Assembly (NCBI RefSeq): GCF_024693525.1
Contig: NZ_JAILKR010000057.1
Span: 1-64,000, forward strand
Source of the DNA: Selenomonas sp.
Lineage (GTDB): Bacteria > Bacillota_C > Negativicutes > Selenomonadales > Selenomonadaceae
DNA length: 64,000 nt
Reading direction: 5' to 3'
The notes below the pieces were generated by a model. The model was given only the letters and a program-made list of their open reading frames with translations, did not search any database and was not told the DNA's origin. Shown here in pieces: positions 59,375 through 64,000 of this stretch. The translations under genes were made by a program, and so were the position numbers. Positions within the stretch are counted from its first letter, which is position 1. Each line of letters begins with the position of its first letter.

Positions 59375-60157
59375 ATGGCAGAAGAGAAACAATATGAAGA
59401 AATCGCGGCGCCGCAGCCGCGAGGAGTAATTGAGCCAGGATCGGTGGAATATGTTCGTGATGATGATGGCACCATGTCACTGGTGGCCCATTTAACAGAA
59501 CTTCGCAGTCGGCTTATCAAATGCCTGGTGGCCGTTGCCCTGGGCAGTTGTGTAGGGTATTTCTTTATTGATAAAATCATGCATTACATTACCCTGCCGG
59601 CGGGCAAGCTCTACTACATGCAGCCTTCAGAGGCCTTTTTCACGTATTTGAAAGTTGCCTGTGTGACCGGATTCCTGTTGGCACTGCCCGTTGTGTTCTG
59701 GCACATTTGGCGGTTTTTTCTGCCGGCACTTACCCATAAGGAACGTGCAGTTCTCGGCATTATTGTGCCGACTTCGGTCGTTCTGTTCTTTGCAGGATTG
59801 GCCTTTTCCTTTTTCTTGGTGTTGCCGGCGGGGATTCGCTTCTTTATGGGCTTTAACAGTGCCGAACTGGAAGCGATGTTTTCGGTTGACAAATATTTTG
59901 ACTTTGTCATTATGTTCGTAATGCCCTTTGGCTTTATTTTTGAATTACCCCTTGTAATTACAATTATGGGAAAAATGGGAATTATAACCTCAGCGTTTTT
60001 GAAGAAGTACCAGCGTATCGTCATTTTCCTGTCCTTTGTGGTAGGTGCTATCATTACGCCGACACCGGATATCTTCACGCAGTCGATGATTGCCTTGCCG
60101 ATTATCATTCTATACGAAGTCGGTTATTTTATCGTTCGTTATGTTCTGCGCCACTGA
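59375..60157 (+). CDS. tatC: Sec-independent protein translocase TatC
   Basis: 260 residues. The TatC start LVAHLTELRSRLIK lies at about residue 35, after a polar extension (MAEEKQYEEIAAPQPRG), then six spans with LPVVFWHIWRFFLPALTHKE. It recognises twin-arginine signals. In this window the amidase at 15993 has such a signal and is a likely substrate. Confidence 0.95.
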   Translation: MAEEKQYEEIAAPQPRGVIEPGSVEYVRDDDGTMSLVAHLTELRSRLIKCLVAVALGSCVGYFFIDKIMHYITLPAGKLYYMQPSEAFFTYLKVACVTGFLLALPVVFWHIWRFFLPALTHKERAVLGIIVPTSVVLFFAGLAFSFFLVLPAGIRFFMGFNSAELEAMFSVDKYFDFVIMFVMPFGFIFELPLVITIMGKMGIITSAFLKKYQRIVIFLSFVVGAIITPTPDIFTQSMIALPIIILYEVGYFIVRYVLRH

Positions 60158-60180
60158 GGCTGGTTTAGGGAGGAAATATT

Positions 60181-61641
60181 TTGGCTTTTAAGGATTTACG
60201 GGAATTTATCGCGGAGCTTGAAAAGCGCGGCCTGCTCAAGCGCATCCAGACGGAGGTAGACCCGGAACTGGAAATTACGGAAATCACGGATCGTGTGTCC
60301 AAGATGGAAGGCGACAAGAATGTGGCCTTGTTGTTTGAAAATGTGAAGGGGTCCAAGATGCCGGTGCTCATGAATGCTTTTGGCAGCTATGAGCGCATGG
60401 CGCTGGCGCTAGGGGTGGAAAAACTCGACGATGTTGCCGATGAACTGCGCGAGATGATGAAACTTCCGTATGTTTCGTTGCAGAATAAGATGAGCGTTGT
60501 CACGATGATTCCGATGATTAAGCGCGCCATCAATTTCCCGAAATATGTGAAGAATGCACCTTGCCAGGAGGTTGTCGAGACGGAGAATCCAAATCTTGAT
60601 GAGATTCCTATTCTCAAGTGTTGGCCGGATGATGGAGGGCCCTTTGTCACCCTGCCTTTGGTATTTACGAAGAATCCCAAGACGGGCAAGCGCAATGTGG
60701 GTATGTATCGTCTGCAGAAGTACGACAGCCGCACGACGGGCATGCATTGGCATATCCATAAGAATGGTGCCGAGAACTTCCGCGATACGAAGGCACAGGG
60801 CGGCGACCGCATCGAGGCTGCTGTGGCTATCGGTACGGATCCGGTTGTGACCTATGCGGCGACGGCTCCGTTGCCACGGGATATCGATGAGATGGTCTTT
60901 GCCGGCTTCCTGCGTCATAAATCCGTCGAGATGGTCAAGTGCAAGACCGTGGATATCGAAGTACCGGCCAATGCGGAAATCATCCTCGAAGGCTATGTCA
61001 TGACTGACGAAGTGCGCCGCGAAGGCCCCTTTGGCGACCATACGGGCTATTATTCCCTGGCTGACGATTATCCGGTATTCCATATCACGGCTATTACTCA
61101 CCGCAAGGACGCCATCTATTCGTCTACGGTTGTCGGCAAGCCGCCAATGGAGGACTGCTATCTGGCCAAGGCTACAGAGCGCATCTTCCTGCCGCTATTG
61201 CAGCAGATGCAGCCGGAAATCCTTGACATCAACATGCCGCTGGAAGGCGTATTCCATGACTGCTGCATCGTATCTATCAAGAAATCCTATCCGATGCAGG
61301 CGCGCAAGGTCATGCATGCGCTCTGGGGCATGGGACAGATGATGAACGTCAAGATGATCATCGTTGTCGACGCCCATGTCAATGTCCAGGATCTGAAGGA
61401 AGTCTGGTGGCGCGTCTACAATAACATCGACGCGAAACATGACCTGGAGATTGTGGAAGGCCCCCTCGATGTTCTCGATCATTCCTCGCCCATGGCGAAA
61501 TGGGGGGCCAAACTCGGCATTGATGCTACGAAGACCTGGCCGGAAGAGGGCCATACTCGTGAGTGGCCGGAAGAGATCAGCATGTCTGAGGATATCCGCA
61601 AAAAGGTCGATGCCAAGTGGAAGGAGCTTGGTCTCGATTGA
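60181..61641 (+). CDS. UbiD-family prenylated-FMN decarboxylase (menaquinone type)
   Basis: 486 residues, TTG start after GGAGG. UbiD blocks RLQKYDSRTTGMHWHIHKNG (prFMN/metal site), AVAIGTDPVVTYAATAPLP, and GPFGDHTGYY. Decarboxylates an aromatic acid using prenyl-FMN; no UbiX is seen here. With the adjacent UbiA enzyme and upstream polyprenyl synthase it likely works in the menaquinone (futalosine, MqnL-like) route, though UbiQ-like roles are biochemically equal. Confidence 0.9.
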   Translation: MAFKDLREFIAELEKRGLLKRIQTEVDPELEITEITDRVSKMEGDKNVALLFENVKGSKMPVLMNAFGSYERMALALGVEKLDDVADELREMMKLPYVSLQNKMSVVTMIPMIKRAINFPKYVKNAPCQEVVETENPNLDEIPILKCWPDDGGPFVTLPLVFTKNPKTGKRNVGMYRLQKYDSRTTGMHWHIHKNGAENFRDTKAQGGDRIEAAVAIGTDPVVTYAATAPLPRDIDEMVFAGFLRHKSVEMVKCKTVDIEVPANAEIILEGYVMTDEVRREGPFGDHTGYYSLADDYPVFHITAITHRKDAIYSSTVVGKPPMEDCYLAKATERIFLPLLQQMQPEILDINMPLEGVFHDCCIVSIKKSYPMQARKVMHALWGMGQMMNVKMIIVVDAHVNVQDLKEVWWRVYNNIDAKHDLEIVEGPLDVLDHSSPMAKWGAKLGIDATKTWPEEGHTREWPEEISMSEDIRKKVDAKWKELGLD

Positions 61642-62486
61642 TTAACATAAAAGCACATATCAATAACGTGGCGCTCCATCATACGATCTTTGATTTGCCC
61701 TTTGCCTTTATGGCAGCACTGTTGGCCGCCGGTGGACATCCATCGCTCCATGATTTGTTTTGGATTGCGGTAGCCATCACGACGGGAAGGGCAGCTGCAC
61801 TGGCTATGGATAATTTGGCCGATGTCAAATATGACAGCCAGCAGCCGCGCATGCAGTATCGTGCCATGGTGCGGGGGGATATCTCTAAGCGGGAAGCCAA
61901 GGTCTTTATCGTGATCTGCCTGGCTTTGATGGTAGCATCTGTCACCCAGCTTCACCCCATTTGCATTTATCTCTTGCCCGTCGCCGCTGTTCCCTTTATG
62001 ATCTATCCGTTCACGAAGCGTTTTACGGGCTGGTGCCACCTGTTCCTTGGCCTTGCCATCGGCATGGCGCCGGCAGGGGGCTGGGTCGGTGTCAGCGGTC
62101 AGGTCACGGTGCCGATGGTACTGCTCTGCATTGCTGTTGCGCTCTGGATTGGCGGCTTTGATGCCATGTATGGCGCTCAGGATGAGGCGTTTGACAAGAG
62201 TCAGGGCCTGCATTCGCTGGCAACGGAATACGGGGCTGCGGGGGCGTTTAAGATTGCTGTTGCCCTGCATATCATTTGTGTCGTCTGTTTCTTGGCGGTG
62301 GGCGTGATGCTGCAGCTGTCCTCCCCGTATTATTTCGGGGTTGGTATTGCGGCGGGAACGTTGGTTTATCAGCATAAAATCGTGAGCCCCACGGATTTTT
62401 CCCGGGTCACGCAGCGCTATTTCATGCGCAATGGTATCGTATCGGTGGCAATTTGCGTATGCACCTGGCTTAGTTTTTATCTTTAA
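61638..62486 (+). CDS. UbiA-family prenyltransferase (MqnP-like)
   Basis: 282 residues from TTG 61638, overlapping the ubiD stop (TTGA), 11 nt after AAGGAG; GTG 61617 is also in frame. About 8 spans with the two prenyl-diphosphate loops: MDNLADVKYDSQQPRMQYRA and DAMYGAQDEAFDKSQGLHSL. Attaches a polyprenyl chain to an aromatic acid in the membrane. The overlap with the UbiD gene and the position below the polyprenyl synthase support a menaquinone role. Confidence 0.9.
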   Translation: MINIKAHINNVALHHTIFDLPFAFMAALLAAGGHPSLHDLFWIAVAITTGRAAALAMDNLADVKYDSQQPRMQYRAMVRGDISKREAKVFIVICLALMVASVTQLHPICIYLLPVAAVPFMIYPFTKRFTGWCHLFLGLAIGMAPAGGWVGVSGQVTVPMVLLCIAVALWIGGFDAMYGAQDEAFDKSQGLHSLATEYGAAGAFKIAVALHIICVVCFLAVGVMLQLSSPYYFGVGIAAGTLVYQHKIVSPTDFSRVTQRYFMRNGIVSVAICVCTWLSFYL

Positions 62487-62509
62487 TCCATTTATCTGGG
62501 AGGGACTCT

Positions 62510-63373
62510 ATGTCAGCGAGAATTCTCGAAGGAAAAGTCTTTGCACAGCAGTTCAAGGAGGATGCCGGCCGCCGGGCCGAAGCCTTGCGGGAAAAATACG
62601 GTGTGAATCCGGGACTTTCCGTCATCATTGTCGGCAGCAATCCGGCGTCGCAGGTTTATGTCCGCAATAAGAATAAGTCTTGTGAGGCTTTGGGAATCTA
62701 TTCGGAAGTGGTGGAGATGCCGGAGACGACATCGAAACAGGAGCTTATCGCCAAGATTGATGAACTCAATCTCGATAAGCGCATCCATGGCATTTTGGTA
62801 CAGCTGCCGCTTCCGGCACAGATTGCCAAAGACGAGGCGGAAATCCTCAATCGCATCGACCCGGCCAAGGACGTGGATGGATTCCATCCGGTCAACGTAG
62901 GACGGCTGGTAACTGGCGAGGATGGACTGGTTCCCTGTACGCCAGCAGGCTGTATCCGCATGCTGGAACTTGCTGACATTCCCCTAGATGGTAAGCGGGC
63001 AGTGGTCATCGGCCGCAGCAATATCGTGGGAAAGCCCATGCTGCACCTGCTGCTGGCCAAGAATGCCACGGTGACCATCTGCCATTCCCATACGGAGAAC
63101 TTGGCGGAGATTACGCGGGAGGCGGATATCCTAGTGGCTGCTATCGGCAAGCCGAACTTTGTCACGGCGGATATGGTAAAACCGGGTGCCACCGTTATCG
63201 ATGTCGGCATCAACCGCATTGCCCCGAAAAAACTTGTGGGTGATGTGGACTTTGAGGCTGTTAAGGAAGTGGCCGGGGCAATTACGCCAGTGCCGGGAGG
63301 TGTAGGACTCCTGACGGTGGCTATGCTCATGCAAAATGTTGTCAAGGCGGCCGAAAAGGCAGCCTGCAAATAA
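62510..63373 (+). CDS. folD: Methylenetetrahydrofolate dehydrogenase/cyclohydrolase
   Basis: 287 residues. Tyr50-x3-Lys54 catalytic pair ([13 protein letters not shown]), ILVQLPLP, and the NADP loop [11 protein letters not shown]. Interconverts methylene-, methenyl- and formyl-tetrahydrofolate. The formate-tetrahydrofolate ligase gene follows 47 bp downstream, so the two form a C1 unit. Ribosome site GGGAGGG. Confidence 0.96.
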   Translation: MSARILEGKVFAQQFKEDAGRRAEALREKYGVNPGLSVIIVGSNPASQVYVRNKNKSCEALGIYSEVVEMPETTSKQELIAKIDELNLDKRIHGILVQLPLPAQIAKDEAEILNRIDPAKDVDGFHPVNVGRLVTGEDGLVPCTPAGCIRMLELADIPLDGKRAVVIGRSNIVGKPMLHLLLAKNATVTICHSHTENLAEITREADILVAAIGKPNFVTADMVKPGATVIDVGINRIAPKKLVGDVDFEAVKEVAGAITPVPGGVGLLTVAMLMQNVVKAAEKAACK

Positions 63374-63420
63374 ATAACCGAATATCTTTCACGGAAACAA
63401 ACAGAGGAGAAGAAAGCCTA

Positions 63421-64000
63421 ATGAAAACTGATGTGGAGATTGCTCAGGAAGCAGAGATGCAGGACATCCGGAAAATTGCCGAGAAACTGGAAATCTCGGA
63501 AGATGAACTGGAACTCTATGGCAAGTACAAGGCGAAAATCACGCTGGCTGCTTGGGAAAAGGTCAAGGATCGTCCCAATGGTAAGCTGGTTCTCGTGACG
63601 GCCATCAATCCGACGCCGGCTGGGGAAGGCAAGACGACGACCAGTGTAGGGCTGGCCGATGCCTTCCATAAGCAGGGGAAGAAGGTGGCCGTTGCCTTGC
63701 GTGAACCGTCGCTGGGGCCTTGCTTTGGCCTCAAAGGCGGCGCTGCTGGTGGCGGTTATGCTCAGGTGGTACCGATGGAGGATATCAACCTGCACTTTAC
63801 CGGGGACTTCCATGCGATTACGACGGCTCATAACCTACTGGCTGCTGTCATCGATAACCACATCCAGCAGGGGAATGTTCTGGATATCGATGTGCGCCGA
63901 GTAGTTTGGAAACGCGTGCTAGACCTTAACGACCGTGCCCTGCGCCATGTGGTCATCGGCATGGGGGGCAAGGCACATGGCGTGCCTCGGGAGACTGGCT
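63421..64000 (+). CDS. fhs: Formate-tetrahydrofolate ligase, N-terminal part
   Basis: Truncated by the window end; 193 codons are open from ATG 63421, with GAGGAG upstream. P-loop-like [18 protein letters not shown] (Lys71), then [20 protein letters not shown] and [20 protein letters not shown], all clear for this family. It makes 10-formyl-THF from formate and ATP. Partner of FolD upstream. Confidence 0.96.
   Translation, partial: MKTDVEIAQEAEMQDIRKIAEKLEISEDELELYGKYKAKITLAAWEKVKDRPNGKLVLVTAINPTPAGEGKTTTSVGLADAFHKQGKKVAVALREPSLGPCFGLKGGAAGGGYAQVVPMEDINLHFTGDFHAITTAHNLLAAVIDNHIQQGNVLDIDVRRVVWKRVLDLNDRALRHVVIGMGGKAHGVPRETG

Noticed and set aside
1..64000. CRISPR arrays, tRNA or rRNA genes, transposases, prophage genes
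   Set aside because: I scanned for regular direct repeats, cloverleaf-like segments and transposase motifs and saw none; a tRNAscan or Infernal run would settle it.

Overview
The window reads as chromosomal DNA of a diderm, anaerobic Firmicute of the class Negativicutes, most like Selenomonas or a close relative (inference from gene content, not a database match). Low-GC-Gram-positive traits (HrcA/CIRCE heat-shock control, GlgC/GlgD pair, flotillin-like FloA, strong AGGAGG ribosome binding sites, many TTG starts) occur beside signs of an outer membrane (a small secreted beta-barrel-like protein, periplasmic amidases, a Tat system). I see no rRNA, tRNA, CRISPR array, insertion sequence or prophage. 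The strongest accessory signal is a sulfur-assimilation cluster at the left edge.

Layout. 1-4855: end of a ThiS-like sulfur-carrier gene, an E1-like activating enzyme, a JAMM metalloprotease, a small siroheme sulfite reductase, a TusA-like protein, a Cys/Met-metabolism PLP sulfhydrylase and serine acetyltransferase. This matches the protein-thiocarboxylate route (HcyS/HcyF/HcyD/Sir/MetY) described in Wolinella. 4856-6932: a YeiH-type putative sulfate exporter behind a palindromic promoter and an attenuator-like leader, with a 62-residue membrane partner. 6971-16960: mixed single genes (secreted protein, TRIC-type channel, gamma-carbonic anhydrase, YigZ, amino-acid permease, SbmA/YddA-like ABC exporter, Tat-signal amidase, several unknowns), mostly bounded by clear terminators.

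17050-29655: a six-gene glycogen operon glgC-glgD-glgP-glgB-glgA plus a debranching/amylomaltase fusion, behind a long leader and with hairpins between several genes. GlgB carries a histone-H1-like tail with an AT-hook core. 29746-33331: HD-GYP protein and a divergent polar amino-acid ABC transporter. 33458-39699: AMIN/Amidase_3 amidase, SEC-C protein, MATE exporter, secreted TPR protein and papain-like protease. 39733-45105: rpsT (minus), lepA, hemW, polysaccharide deacetylase, class A beta-lactamase-like hydrolase.

45203-53257: CIRCE-controlled hrcA-grpE-dnaK-dnaJ followed by prmA-rsmE-mtaB from its own promoter. 53373-57489: HIT protein, rpsU, YqeY, small outer-membrane-like protein, NfeD-like/FloA pair. 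57593-64000: polyprenyl synthase, tatA, tatA, tatC, ubiD- and ubiA-type genes (probably menaquinone), folD and the start of formate-tetrahydrofolate ligase.

Most genes are housekeeping. The points most worth checking are the carrier-protein sulfur pathway, the RNA attenuator before the YeiH gene, the DNA-binding-like tail on GlgB and the structured leader of the glycogen operon. Start codons were re-chosen from ribosome binding sites where the longest open frame looked too long. All promoter and terminator calls are by eye.
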